NCBI GenBank assembly: GCA_037389465.1
Contig: JAZARR010000094.1
Location: forward strand, 30,538 to 94,537
Source: Baylisascaris procyonis
Taxonomy: Eukaryota > Nematoda > Chromadorea > Rhabditida > Ascarididae
Direction: 5' to 3'
DNA length: 64,000 nt
Shown here: positions 1 through 9,515 of the stretch, one piece after another
Layout: each line of letters begins with the position of its first letter
How positions within the stretch are numbered: the first letter of the stretch is position 1
The notes under the pieces: generated by a model
What the model was told of the DNA's origin: nothing
Databases searched by the model: none
Seen by the model: the letters and a program-made list of their open reading frames with translations, nothing else
Translations under genes and position numbers: made by a program

Positions 1-18
1 CCGCTCGGCCATCTCGCC
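1..18 (-). tRNA. tRNA-Leu, 5' end only (window edge)
   Basis: The first 18 nt of a tRNA-Leu (acceptor 5' strand and start of the D-arm). The rest, including the anticodon, lies outside the window. Confidence 0.9.
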
Positions 19-79
19 ACCTTGACGGAAATGGAGGACTTCCAGCAGTTATTTCTTGAACCCTTATCTGGCAGGGTCG

Positions 80-102
80 AAAAGGAACTTCTCACGAGTT
101 CC
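80..102 (-). terminator. Hairpin plus T-run downstream of tRNA copy 1 (representative)
   Basis: On the tRNA strand, 34 nt past the tRNA 3' end, the spacer reads GGAACT, a 7 nt loop, AGTTCC, then TTTT. The nearest earlier T-run is only TTTCTT, so this TTTT is the likely RNA polymerase III stop and would leave a trailer of about 55 nt. Many other spacers keep the same 6 bp stem. Others have a 5 bp version (GGAAC/GTTCC with five or six T) or a degraded stem. The hairpin and T-run are seen; a role in termination is inferred. Confidence 0.5.
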
Positions 103-135
103 ATTTTGGAGGACGACTACTCCCCTGACAAGAAA

Positions 136-217
136 TGACGAGAGTGGGATTCGAACCCACGCCTCCGAAGAGACTGGTGCCTTAAACCAGCGCCTTAGAC
201 GGCTCGGCCATCTCGCC
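136..217 (-). tRNA. tRNA-Leu(AAG), copy 1
   Basis: Full length. The D-loop reads GAGCCG instead of GAGCGG, so invariant G18 is C; folding and box A are suspect. Confidence 0.9.
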
Positions 218-334
218 GCTGTGGCGGAAATGGAGGACTTCCAACAGGTCTTTCACATTCCCTTGTTTAGGAGGGTGAAAAAGGAAGTTCCCACGAGTTC
301 TGTTTTGGAGGACGACTAGTCCACCGACAGGGAA

Positions 335-416
335 TGACGAGAGTGGGATTCGAACCCACGCCTCCGAAGAGACTGGTGCCTGAAACCAGCGCCTTAGACC
401 GCTCGGCCATCTCGCC
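335..416 (-). tRNA. tRNA-Leu(CAG), copy 2
   Basis: Loop TTCAGGC gives anticodon CAG, one of only two such copies. The body is otherwise consensus. Confidence 0.96.
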
Positions 417-533
417 ATTTTGACGGAAATGCAGGACTTCCAACAGTTCTTTCACAATCCCTTATCTTACACGGTCAAAAAGGAACATCTCACGAGTTCC
501 ATTTTGGAGGACGACTAGTCCCCTGACAAGAAA

Positions 534-615
534 TGACGAGAGTGGGATTCGAACCCACGCCTCCGAAGAGACTGGTGCCTTAAACCAGCGCCTTAGACCG
601 CTCGGCCATGTCGCC
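534..615 (-). tRNA. tRNA-Leu(AAG), copy 3
   Basis: The acceptor 5' strand is GGCGACA, giving a C6-C67 mismatch; otherwise consensus. Confidence 0.92.
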
Positions 616-732
616 GCTGTGTCGGAAGTGGAGGACTTCCAACAGGTCTTTCACAATCCCTTATCTTGCACGGTCGAAAAGGAACTTCTCACGAGTTCCA
701 TTTTGGAGGACGACTTGTAAACCAACAGGAAA

Positions 733-814
733 TGACGAGAGTGGGATTCGAACCCACGCCTCCGAAGAGACTGGTGCCTAAAACCAGCGCCTTAGACCGC
801 TCGGCCATCTCGCC
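733..814 (-). tRNA. tRNA-Leu(UAG), copy 4
   Basis: Consensus body; loop TTTAGGC gives anticodon TAG. Confidence 0.97.
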
Positions 815-932
815 GCTGTGTCGGAAATGGAGGACTTCCAACAGGTCTTTCACAATCCCTTATCTTGCACGGTCGAAAAAGGAAGTTTCCACGAGTTCTG
901 TTTTGGAGGACGACTTGTCAGCCAACAGGAAA

Positions 933-1014
933 TGACGAGAGTGGGATTCGAACCCACGCCTCCGAAGAGACTGGTGCCTAAAACCAGCGCCTTAGACCGC
1001 TCGGCCATCTCGCC
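933..1014 (-). tRNA. tRNA-Leu(UAG), copy 5
   Basis: Consensus body, anticodon TAG. Confidence 0.97.
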
Positions 1015-1131
1015 ACTTTGGCGGAAATGGAGGACTTCCAACAGGTCTTTCACAATCCCTTATCTTACACGGTCAAAAAGGAACATCTCACGAGTTCCAT
1101 TTTGGAGGACGACTAGTCCCCAGACAAGAAA

Positions 1132-1213
1132 TGACGAGAGTGGGATTCGAACCCACGCCTCCGAAGAGACTGGTGCCTTAAACCAGCGCCTTAGACCGCT
1201 CGGCCATCTCGCC
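1132..1213 (-). tRNA. tRNA-Leu(AAG), copy 6
   Basis: Consensus body; loop TTAAGGC gives anticodon AAG. Confidence 0.97.
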
Positions 1214-1330
1214 GCTGTGCCGGAAATGGAGGACTTCCAACAGGTCTTTCACAATCCCTTATCTTGCGCGGTCGAAAGTGAACTTCTCACGAGTTCCCTT
1301 TTGGAGGACGACTTGTAAACCAACAGGAAA

Positions 1331-1412
1331 TGACGAGAGTGGGATTCGAACCCGCGCCTCCGAAGAGACTGGTGCCTAAAACCAGCGCCTTAGACCGCTC
1401 GGCCATCTCGCC
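1331..1412 (-). tRNA. tRNA-Leu(UAG), copy 7
   Basis: A T-stem change (GTGGG to GCGGG) makes a C50-A64 mismatch. Its 3' spacer has only TTT at the usual T-run. Confidence 0.92.
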
Positions 1413-1529
1413 GCTGTGTCGGGAATGGAGGACTCCCAACAGGTCTTTCACAATCCCTTATCTTACACGGTCAAAAAAGAACATCTCACGAGTTCCATTT
1501 TGGAGGACGACTAGTCCCCCGACAAGAAA

Positions 1530-1611
1530 TGACGAGAGTGGGATTCGAACCCACGCCTCCGAAGAGACTGGTGCCTAAAACCAGCGCCTTAGACCGCTCG
1601 GCCATCCCGCC
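1530..1611 (-). tRNA. tRNA-Leu(UAG), copy 8
   Basis: The acceptor reads GGCGGGA, so pair 5-68 is G-U, which is tolerable. Confidence 0.95.
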
Positions 1612-1728
1612 GCCTTGACGGAGACAGGGGACATCCAGCAGTTCTTTCTTCAACCCTTATCTGGCAGGGTGGAAAAGGAGCTTCTCACGAGTTCCATTTT
1701 GGAGGACGACTACTCCCCTGACAAGAAA

Positions 1729-1810
1729 TGACGAGAGTGGGATTCGAACCCACGCCTCCGAAGAGACTGGTGCCTAAAACCAGCGCCTTAGACCGCTCGG
1801 CCATCTCGCC
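1729..1810 (-). tRNA. tRNA-Leu(UAG), copy 9
   Basis: Consensus body, anticodon TAG. Confidence 0.97.
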
Positions 1811-1927
1811 GCTTTGACGGAAATGCAGGGCTTCCAACAGTTCTTTCACAATCCCTTATCTTACACGGTCAAAAAGGAACATCTCACGAGTTCCATTTTG
1901 GAGGACGACTTGTCAAGCGACAGGAAA

Positions 1928-2009
1928 TGACGAGAGTGGGATTCGAACCCACGCCTCCGAAGAGACTGGTGCCTTAAACCAGCGCCTTAGACCGCTCGGC
2001 CATCTCGCC
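1928..2009 (-). tRNA. tRNA-Leu(AAG), copy 10
   Basis: Consensus body, anticodon AAG. Confidence 0.97.
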
Positions 2010-2126
2010 GCTGTGCCGGAAATGGAGGACTTCCAACAGGTCATTCACAATCCCTCATCTTGCACGGTCGAAAAGGAACTTCTCACGAGTTCCATTCTGG
2101 AGGACGACTTGTAAAACAACAGGAAA

Positions 2127-2208
2127 TGACGAGAGTGGGATTCGAACCCACGCCTCCGAAGAGACTGGTGCCTTAAACCAGCGCCTTAGACCGCTCGGCC
2201 ATCTCGCC
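2127..2208 (-). tRNA. tRNA-Leu(AAG), copy 11
   Basis: First of three successive near-identical units (copies 11-13), tRNA and spacer alike. Confidence 0.97.
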
Positions 2209-2325
2209 GCTGTGCCGGAAATGGAGGACTTCCAACAGGTCATTCACAATCCCTCATCTTGCACGGTCGAAAAGGAACTTCTCACGAGTTCCATTCTGGA
2301 GGACGACTTGTAAAACAACAGGAAA

Positions 2326-2407
2326 TGACGAGAGTGGGATTCGAACCCACGCCTCCGAAGAGACTGGTGCCTTAAACCAGCGCCTTAGACCGCTCGGCCA
2401 TCTCGCC
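2326..2407 (-). tRNA. tRNA-Leu(AAG), copy 12
   Basis: Identical to copy 11 including its spacer. Confidence 0.97.
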
Positions 2408-2524
2408 GCTGTGCCGGAAATGGAGGACTTCCAACAGGTCATTCACAATCCCTCATCTTGCACGGTCGAAAAGGAACTTCTCACGAGTTCCATTCTGGAG
2501 GACGACTTGTAAAACAACAGGAAA

Positions 2525-2606
2525 TGACGAGAGTGGGATTCGGACCCACGCCTCCGAAGAGACTGGTGCCTTAAACCAGCGCCTTAGACCGCTCGGCCAT
2601 CTCGCC
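2525..2606 (-). tRNA. tRNA-Leu(AAG), copy 13
   Basis: The T-loop is TCCGAAT instead of TTCGAAT: position 55 is C, altering box B and the conserved T55-G18 contact. Confidence 0.88.
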
Positions 2607-2723
2607 GCTGTGTCGGAAGTGGAGGACTCCCAACAGGTCTTTCACATTCCCTTGTTTAGGAGGGTGAAAAAGGAAGTTCCCACGAGTTCTGTTTTGGAGG
2701 ACGACTAGTCCACCGACAGGAAA

Positions 2724-2805
2724 TGACGAGAGTGGGATTCGAACCCACGCCTCCGAAGAGACTGGTGCCTAAAACCAGCGCCTTAGACCGCTCGGCCATC
2801 TCGCC
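2724..2805 (-). tRNA. tRNA-Leu(UAG), copy 14
   Basis: Consensus body, anticodon TAG. Confidence 0.97.
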
Positions 2806-2922
2806 GCTGTGCCGGAAATGGAGGGCTTCCAACAGGTCATTCACAATCCCTTATCTTGCGCGGTCGAAAAGGAACTTCTCACGAGTTCCATTTTGGAGGA
2901 CGACTTGTCAACCGACAGGAAA

Positions 2923-3004
2923 TGACGAGAGTGGGATTCGAACCCACGCCTCCGAAGAGACTGGTGCCTTAAACCAGCGCCTTAGACCGCTCGGCCATCT
3001 CGCC
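2923..3004 (-). tRNA. tRNA-Leu(AAG), copy 15
   Basis: Consensus body, anticodon AAG. Confidence 0.97.
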
Positions 3005-3121
3005 GCTTTGACGGAAACGAAGGACTTCCAACAGGTCTTTCACAATCCCTTATCCTGCACGGTCAAAAAGGAATATCTTACGAGTTCCATTTTGGAGGAC
3101 GACTAGTCCCCCGACAAGAAA

Positions 3122-3203
3122 TGACGAGAGTGGGATTCGAACCCACGCCTCCGAAGAGACTGGTGCCTTAAACCAGCGCCTTAGACCGCTCGGCCATCTC
3201 GCC
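3122..3203 (-). tRNA. tRNA-Leu(AAG), copy 16
   Basis: Consensus body. The spacer beyond its 5' end begins the block that duplicates the left edge of the window. Confidence 0.97.
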
Positions 3204-3320
3204 ACCTTGACGGAAATGGAGGACTTCCAGCAGTTATTTCTTGAACCCTTATCTGGCAGGGTCGAAAAGGAACTTCTCACGAGTTCCATTTTGGAGGACG
3301 ACTACTCCCCTGACAAGAAA

Positions 3321-3402
3321 TGACGAGAGTGGGATTCGAACCCACGCCTCCGAAGAGACTGGTGCCTTAAACCAGCGCCTTAGACCGCTCGGCCATCTCG
3401 CC
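3321..3402 (-). tRNA. tRNA-Leu(AAG), copy 17
   Basis: Counterpart of copy 1 (offset 3185) but with G18 intact. Confidence 0.97.
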
Positions 3403-3519
3403 GCTGTGGCGGAAATGGAGGACTTCCAACAGGTCTTTCACATTCCCTTGTTTAGGAGGGTGAAAAAGGAAGTTCCCACGAGTTCTGTTTTGGAGGACGA
3501 CTAGTCCACCGACAGGGAA

Positions 3520-3601
3520 TGACGAGAGTGGGATTCGAACCCACGCCTCCGAAGAGACTGGTGCCTGAAACCAGCGCCTTAGACCGCTCGGCCATCTCGC
3601 C
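3520..3601 (-). tRNA. tRNA-Leu(CAG), copy 18
   Basis: Second CAG copy; counterpart of copy 2 in the duplicated block. Confidence 0.96.
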
Positions 3602-3718
3602 ACTTTGACGGAACTGGAGGGCTTCCAACAGTTCTTTCACAATCCCTTATCTTACACGGTCAAAAAGGAACATCTCACGAGTTCCATTTTGGAGGACGAC
3701 TAGTCCCCTGACAAGAAA

Positions 3719-3800
3719 TGACGAGAGTGGGATTCGAACCCACGCCTCCGAAGAGACTGGTGCCTTAAACCAGCGCCTTAGACCGCTCGGCCATGTCGCC
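3719..3800 (-). tRNA. tRNA-Leu(AAG), copy 19
   Basis: Same C6-C67 acceptor mismatch as copy 3, its counterpart at offset 3185. Confidence 0.92.
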
Positions 3801-3917
3801 GCTGTGTCGGAAGTGGAGGACTTCCAACAGGTCTTTCACAATCCCTTATCTTGCACGGTCGAAAAGGAACTTCTCACGAGTTCCATTTTGGAGGACGACT
3901 TGTAAACCAACAGGAAA

Positions 3918-3999
3918 TGACGAGAGTGGGATTCGAACCCACGCCTCCGAAGAGACTGGTGCCTAAAACCAGCGCCTTAGACCGCTCGGCCATCTCGCC
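3918..3999 (-). tRNA. tRNA-Leu(UAG), copy 20
   Basis: Consensus body; counterpart of copy 4. Confidence 0.97.
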
Positions 4000-4117
4000 G
4001 CTGTGTCGGAAATGGAGGACTTCCAACAGGTCTTTCACAATCCCTTATCTTGCACGGTCGAAAAAGGAAGTTTCCACGAGTTCTGTTTTGGAGGACGACT
4101 TGTCAGCCAACAGGAAA

Positions 4118-4199
4118 TGACGAGAGTGGGATTCGAACCCACGCCTCCGAAGAGACTGGTGCCTTAAACCAGCGCCTTAGACCGCTCGGCCATCTCGCC
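4118..4199 (-). tRNA. tRNA-Leu(AAG), copy 21
   Basis: Consensus AAG body, although its counterpart copy 5 is TAG. The 3185 bp duplication loses register around here. Confidence 0.97.
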
Positions 4200-4316
4200 A
4201 ATTTGATGGGAATGGAGGACTTCCAACAGGTCTTTCACAATCCCTTATCTTGCACGGTCGAAAAGGAACTTCTCACGAGTTCCATTTTGGAGGACGACTT
4301 GTCAACCGACAGGAAA

Positions 4317-4398
4317 TGACGAGAGTGGGATTCGAACCCACGCCTCCGAAGAGACTGGTGCCTTAAACCAGCGCCTTAGACCGCTCGGCCATCTCGCC
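4317..4398 (-). tRNA. tRNA-Leu(AAG), copy 22
   Basis: Consensus body, anticodon AAG. Confidence 0.97.
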
Positions 4399-4515
4399 GC
4401 TGTGCCGGAAATGGAGGACTTCCAACAGGTCTTTCACAATCCCTTATCTTGCGCGGTCGAAAATGAACTTCTCACGAGTTCACTTTTAGAGGACGACTAG
4501 TCAACCGACAGGAAA

Positions 4516-4597
4516 TGACGAGAGTGGGATTCGAACCCACGCCTCCGAAGAGACTGGTGCCTTAAACCAGCGCCTTAGACCGCTCGGCCATCTCGCC
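4516..4597 (-). tRNA. tRNA-Leu(AAG), copy 23
   Basis: Consensus body. The spacer hairpin is TGAACT/AGTTCA with compensating end bases. Confidence 0.97.
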
Positions 4598-4714
4598 GCT
4601 GTGTCGGAAGTGGAGGACTCCCAACAGGTCTTTCACATTCCCTTGTTTAGGAGGGTGAAAAAGGAAGTTCCCACGAGTTCTGTTTTGGAGGACGACTAGT
4701 CCACCGACAGGGAA

Positions 4715-4778
4715 TGACGAGAGTGGGATTCGAACCCACGCCTCCGAAGAGACTGGTGCCTAAAACCAGCGCCTTAGA
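4715..4778 (-). pseudogene. Truncated tRNA-Leu(UAG), copy 24
   Basis: Lacks the first ~18 nt of the tRNA (acceptor 5' strand, start of the D-arm and part of box A). The remaining sequence joins directly to spacer at GTTTGACGG. It cannot fold a complete tRNA. Confidence 0.93.
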
Positions 4779-4894
4779 GTTTGACGGAAACGAAGGACTT
4801 CCAACAGGTCTTTCACAATCCCTTATCTTGCACGGTCGAAAGTGAACTTCTCACGAGTTCCCTTTTGGAGGACGACTTGTAAACCAACAGGAAA

Positions 4895-4958
4895 TGACGA
4901 GAGTGGGATTCGAACCCACGCCTCCGAAGAGACTGGTGCCTAAAACCAGCGCCTTAGA
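4895..4958 (-). pseudogene. Truncated tRNA-Leu(UAG), copy 25
   Basis: Same breakpoint and same flanking spacer as copy 24. Confidence 0.93.
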
Positions 4959-5074
4959 GTTTGACGGAAACGAAGGACTTCCAACAGGTCTTTCACAATC
5001 CCTTATCTTACACGGTCAAAAAAGAACATCTCGCGAGTTCCATTTTGGAGGACGACTAGTCCCCCGACAAGAAA

Positions 5075-5156
5075 TGACGAGAGTGGGATTCGAACCCACG
5101 CCTCCGAAGAGACTGGTGCCTAAAACCAGCGCCTTAGACCGCTCGGCCATCCCGCC
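5075..5156 (-). tRNA. tRNA-Leu(UAG), copy 26
   Basis: Same 5-68 G-U acceptor pair as copy 8. Confidence 0.95.
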
Positions 5157-5273
5157 GCCTTGACGGAGACAGGGGACATCCAGCAGTTCTTTCTTCAACC
5201 CTTATCTGGCAGGGTGGAAAAGGAGCTTCTCACGTGTTCCATTTTGGAGGACGACTACTCCCCTGACAAGAAA

Positions 5274-5355
5274 TGACGAGAGTGGGATTCGAACCCACGC
5301 CTCCGAAGAGACTGGTGCCTTAAACCAGCGCCTTAGACGGCTCGGCCATCTCGCC
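5274..5355 (-). tRNA. tRNA-Leu(AAG), copy 27
   Basis: Carries the G18-to-C change seen in copies 1 and 45. Confidence 0.9.
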
Positions 5356-5472
5356 GCTGTGGCGGAAATGGAGGGCTTCCAACAGTTCTTTCACAATCCC
5401 TTATCTTACACGGTCAAAAAGGAACATCTCACGAGTTCCATTTTGGAGGACGACTAGTCCCCTGACAAGAAA

Positions 5473-5554
5473 TGACGAGAGTGGGATTCGAACCCACGCC
5501 TCCGAAGAGACTGGTGCCTTAAACCAGCGCCTTAGACCGCTCGGCCATCTCGCC
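5473..5554 (-). tRNA. tRNA-Leu(AAG), copy 28
   Basis: Consensus body, anticodon AAG. Confidence 0.97.
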
Positions 5555-5671
5555 GCTGTGCCGGAAATGGAGGACTTCCAACAGGTCATTCACAATCCCT
5601 CATCTTGCACGGCCGAAAAGGAACTTCTCACGAGTTCCATTCTGGAGGACGACTTGTAAAACAACAGGAAA

Positions 5672-5753
5672 TGACGAGAGTGGGATTCGAACCCACGCCT
5701 CCGAAGAGACTGGTGCCTAAAACCAGCGCCTTAGACCACTCGGCCATCTCGCC
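5672..5753 (-). tRNA. tRNA-Leu(UAG), copy 29
   Basis: The D-loop has T in place of C just before the GG pair, a neutral change. Confidence 0.96.
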
Positions 5754-5870
5754 GCTTTGACGGAAATAGAGGACTTCCAGCAGTTCTTTCTTGAACCCTT
5801 ATCTGGCAGGGTCGAAAAGGAGCTTCTCACGAGTTCCATTTTGGAGGACGACTTGTCAACCGACAGGAAA

Positions 5871-5952
5871 TGACGAGAGTGGGATTCGAACCCACGCCTC
5901 CGAAGAGACTGGTGCCTAAAACCAGCGCCTTAGACCGCTCGGCCATCTCGCC
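5871..5952 (-). tRNA. tRNA-Leu(UAG), copy 30
   Basis: Consensus body, anticodon TAG. Confidence 0.97.
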
Positions 5953-6069
5953 GCTGTGTCTGGAGTGGAGGACTCCCAACAGGTCTTTCACATTCCCTTG
6001 TTTAGGAGGGTGAAAGAGGAAGTTCCGACGAGTTCTGTTTTGGAGGACGACTTGTCAACCGACGGGAAA

Positions 6070-6151
6070 TGACGAGAGTGGGATTCGAACCCACGCCTGC
6101 GAAGAGACTGGTGCCTAAAACCAGCGCCTTAGACCGCTCGGCCATCTCGCC
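6070..6151 (-). tRNA. tRNA-Leu(UAG), copy 31
   Basis: One mismatch in the variable-arm stem (TTCGCAG for TTCGGAG). Confidence 0.94.
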
Positions 6152-6269
6152 GCTGTGTCGGAAATGGAGGACTTCCAACAGGTCTTTCACAATCCCTTAT
6201 ATTGCACGGTCGAAAAGGGAAGTTTCCACGAGTTCTGTTTTGGAGGACGACTTGTCAGCCAACAGGAAA

Positions 6270-6351
6270 TGACGAGAGTGGGATTCGAACCCACGCCTCC
6301 GAAGAGACTGGTGCCTTAAACCAGCGCCTTAGACCGCTCGGCCATCTCGCC
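6270..6351 (-). tRNA. tRNA-Leu(AAG), copy 32
   Basis: Consensus; the surrounding units resemble copies 21-22. Confidence 0.97.
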
Positions 6352-6468
6352 AATTTGATGGAAATGGAGGACTTCCAACAGGTCTTTCACAATCCCTTAT
6401 CTTGCACGGTCGAAAAGGAACTTCTCACGAGTTCCATTTTGGAGGACGACTTGTCAACCGACAGGAAA

Positions 6469-6550
6469 TGACGAGAGTGGGATTCGAACCCACGCCTCCG
6501 AAGAGACTGGTGCCTTAAACCAGCGCCTTAGACCGCTCGGCCATCTCGCC
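6469..6550 (-). tRNA. tRNA-Leu(AAG), copy 33
   Basis: Consensus body, anticodon AAG. Confidence 0.97.
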
Positions 6551-6667
6551 GCTGTGCCGGAAATGGAGGACTTCCAACAGGTCTTTCACAATCCCTTATC
6601 TTGCGCGGTCGAAAATGAACTTCTCACGAGTTCACTTTTAGAGGACGACTTGTCAACCGACAGGAAA

Positions 6668-6749
6668 TGACGAGAGTGGGATTCGAACCCACGCCTCCGA
6701 AGAGACTGGTGCCTTAAACCAGCGCCTTAGACCGCTCGGCCATCTCGCC
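6668..6749 (-). tRNA. tRNA-Leu(AAG), copy 34
   Basis: Consensus body, anticodon AAG. Confidence 0.97.
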
Positions 6750-6866
6750 GCTGTGCCGGAAATGGAGGACTTCCAACAGGTCTTTCACAATCCCTTATCT
6801 TGCGCGGTCGAAAATGAACTTCTCACGAGTTCACTTTTGGAGGACGACTTGTCAACCGACAGGAAA

Positions 6867-6948
6867 TGACGAGAGTGGGATTCGAACCCACGCCTCCGAA
6901 GAGACTGGTGCCTTAAACCAGCGCCTTAGACCGCTCGGCCATCTCGCC
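6867..6948 (-). tRNA. tRNA-Leu(AAG), copy 35
   Basis: Consensus body, anticodon AAG. Confidence 0.97.
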
Positions 6949-7065
6949 GCTGTGTCGGAAATGGAGGACTTCCAACAGGTCTTTCACAATCCCTTATCTT
7001 GCACGGTCGAAAAGGAAGTTTCCACGAGTTCTGTTTTGGAGGACGACTTGTCAGCCAACAGGAAA

Positions 7066-7147
7066 TGACGAGAGTGGGATTCGAACCCACGCCTCCGAAG
7101 AGACTGGTGCCTTAAACCAGCGCCTTAGACCGCTCGGCCATCTCGCC
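7066..7147 (-). tRNA. tRNA-Leu(AAG), copy 36
   Basis: Consensus body, anticodon AAG. Confidence 0.97.
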
Positions 7148-7264
7148 AATTTGATGCAAATGGAGGACTTCCAACAGGTCTTTCACAATCCCTTATCTTG
7201 CACGGTCGAAAAGGAACTTCTCACGAGTTCCATTTTGGAGGACGACTTGTCAACCGACAGGAAA

Positions 7265-7346
7265 TGACGAGAGTGGGATTCGGACCCACGCCTCCGAAGA
7301 GACTGGTGCCTTAAACCAGCGCCTTAGACCGCTCGGCCATCTCGCC
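7265..7346 (-). tRNA. tRNA-Leu(AAG), copy 37
   Basis: Same T-loop change (TCCGAAT) as copy 13. Confidence 0.88.
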
Positions 7347-7463
7347 GCTGTGCCGGAAATGGAGGACTTCCAACAGGTCTTTCACAATCCCTTATCTTGC
7401 GCGGTCGAAAATGAACTTCTCACGAGTTCACTTTTAGAGGACGACTTGTCAACCGACAGGAAA

Positions 7464-7545
7464 TGACGAGAGTGGGATTCGAACCCACGCCTCCGAAGAG
7501 ACTGGTGCCTTAAACCAGCGCCTTAGACCGCTCGGCCATCTCGCC
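7464..7545 (-). tRNA. tRNA-Leu(AAG), copy 38
   Basis: Consensus body, anticodon AAG. Confidence 0.97.
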
Positions 7546-7662
7546 GCTGTGTCGGAAGTGGAGGACTCCCAACAGGTCTTTCACATTCCCTTGTTTAGGA
7601 GGGTGAAAAAGGAAGTTCCCACGAGTTCTGTTTTGGAGGACGACTAGTCCACCGACAGGGAA

Positions 7663-7744
7663 TGACGAGAGTGGGATTCGAACCCACGCCTCCGAAGAGA
7701 CTGGTGCCTAAAACCAGCGCCTTAGACCGCTCGGCCATCTCGCC
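7663..7744 (-). tRNA. tRNA-Leu(UAG), copy 39
   Basis: Consensus body, anticodon TAG. Confidence 0.97.
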
Positions 7745-7861
7745 GCTGTGCCGGAAATGGAGGACTTCCAACAGGTCTTTCACAATCCCTTATCTTGCGC
7801 GGTCGAAAAGGAACTTCTCACGAGTTCCATTTTGGAGGACGACTTGTCAACCGACAGGAAA

Positions 7862-7943
7862 TGACGAGAGTGGGATTCGAACCCACGCCTCCGAAGAGAC
7901 TGGTGCCTTAAACCAGCGCCTTAGACCGCTCGGCCATCTCGCC
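7862..7943 (-). tRNA. tRNA-Leu(AAG), copy 40
   Basis: Consensus body, anticodon AAG. Confidence 0.97.
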
Positions 7944-8060
7944 GCTTTGACGGAAATGGAGGACTTCCAACAGGTCTTTCACAATCCCTTATCCTGCACG
8001 GTCAAAAAGGAATATCTTACGAGTTCCCTTTTGGAGGACGACTTGTCCCCCGACAGGAAA

Positions 8061-8142
8061 TGACGAGAGTGGGATTCGAACCCACGCCTCCGAAGAGACT
8101 GGTGCCTTAAACCAGCGCCTTAGACCGCTCGGCCATCTCGCC
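8061..8142 (-). tRNA. tRNA-Leu(AAG), copy 41
   Basis: Consensus body, anticodon AAG. Confidence 0.97.
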
Positions 8143-8259
8143 ACCTTGACGGAAATGGAGGACTTCCAACAGGTCTTTCTTGAACCCTTATCTGGCAGGG
8201 TCGAAAAGGAACTTCTCACGAGTTCCATTTTGGAGGACGACTAGTCCCCCGACAAGAAA

Positions 8260-8323
8260 TGACGAGAGTGGGATTCGAACCCACGCCTCCGAAGAGACTG
8301 GTGCCTAAAACCAGCGCCTTAGA
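8260..8323 (-). pseudogene. Truncated tRNA-Leu(UAG), copy 42
   Basis: Same 5' truncation and junction as copies 24 and 25, about 3.4 kb away. Confidence 0.93.
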
Positions 8324-8439
8324 GTTTGACGGAAACGAAGGACTTCCAACAGGTCTTTCACAATCCCTTATCTTGCACGGTCGAAAGTGAACTTCTCACG
8401 AGTTCCATTTTGGAGGACGACTTGTCAACCGACAGGAAA

Positions 8440-8521
8440 TGACGAGAGTGGGATTCGAACCCACGCCTCCGAAGAGACTGGTGCCTAAAACCAGCGCCTT
8501 AGACCGCTCGGCCATCTCGCC
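8440..8521 (-). tRNA. tRNA-Leu(UAG), copy 43
   Basis: Consensus; this unit and the next resemble copies 7-8 at offset 7109. Confidence 0.97.
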
Positions 8522-8638
8522 GCTGTGTCGGGAATGGAGGACTCCCAACAGGTCTTTCACAATCCCTTATCTTACACGGTCAAAAAAGAACATCTCACGA
8601 GTTCCATTTTGGAGGACGACTAGTCCCCCGACAAGAAA

Positions 8639-8720
8639 TGACGAGAGTGGGATTCGAACCCACGCCTCCGAAGAGACTGGTGCCTAAAACCAGCGCCTTA
8701 GACCGCTCGGCCATCTCGCC
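8639..8720 (-). tRNA. tRNA-Leu(UAG), copy 44
   Basis: Consensus body, anticodon TAG. Confidence 0.97.
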
Positions 8721-8836
8721 GCCTTGACGGAAATGGGGACTTCCAGCAGTTCTTTCTTCAACCCTTATCTGGCAGGGTGGAAAAGGAGCTTCTCACGAGT
8801 TCCATTTTGGAGGACGACTACTCCCCTGACAAGAAA

Positions 8837-8918
8837 TGACGAGAGTGGGATTCGAACCCACGCCTCCGAAGAGACTGGTGCCTTAAACCAGCGCCTTAGA
8901 CGGCTCGGCCATCTCGCC
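8837..8918 (-). tRNA. tRNA-Leu(AAG), copy 45
   Basis: Third copy with the G18-to-C change. Confidence 0.9.
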
Positions 8919-9035
8919 GCTGTGGCGGAAATGGAGGGCTTCCAACAGTTCTTTCACAATCCCTTATCTTGCACGGTCAAAAAGGAACATCTCACGAGTT
9001 CCATTTTGGAGGACGACTAGTCCCCTGACAAGAAA

Positions 9036-9117
9036 TGACGAGAGTGGGATTCGAACCCACGCCTCCGAAGAGACTGGTGCCTTAAACCAGCGCCTTAGAC
9101 CGCTCGGCCATCTCGCC
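9036..9117 (-). tRNA. tRNA-Leu(AAG), copy 46
   Basis: Consensus body, anticodon AAG. Confidence 0.97.
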
Positions 9118-9234
9118 GCTGTGCCGGAAATGGAGGACTTCCAACAGGTCTTTCACAATCCCTTATCTTGCACGGTCGAAAAGGAACTTCTCACGAGTTC
9201 CATTTTGGAGGACGACTTGTCAACCAACAGGAAA

Positions 9235-9316
9235 TGACGAGAGTGGGATTCGAACCCACGCCTCCGAAGAGACTGGTGCCTAAAACCAGCGCCTTAGACC
9301 GCTCGGCCATCTCGCC
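9235..9316 (-). tRNA. tRNA-Leu(UAG), copy 47
   Basis: Consensus body, anticodon TAG. Confidence 0.97.
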
Positions 9317-9433
9317 GCTTTGACGGAAATAGAGGACTTCCAGCAGTTCTTTCTTGAACCCTTATCTGGCAGGGTCGAAAAGGAGCTTCTCACGAGTTCC
9401 ATTTTGGAGGACGACTTGTCAACCGACAGGAAA

Positions 9434-9515
9434 TGACGAGAGTGGGATTCGAACCCACGCCTCCGAAGAGACTGGTGCCTAAAACCAGCGCCTTAGACCG
9501 CTCGGCCATCTCGCC
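9434..9515 (-). tRNA. tRNA-Leu(UAG), copy 48
   Basis: Consensus body, anticodon TAG. Confidence 0.97.
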
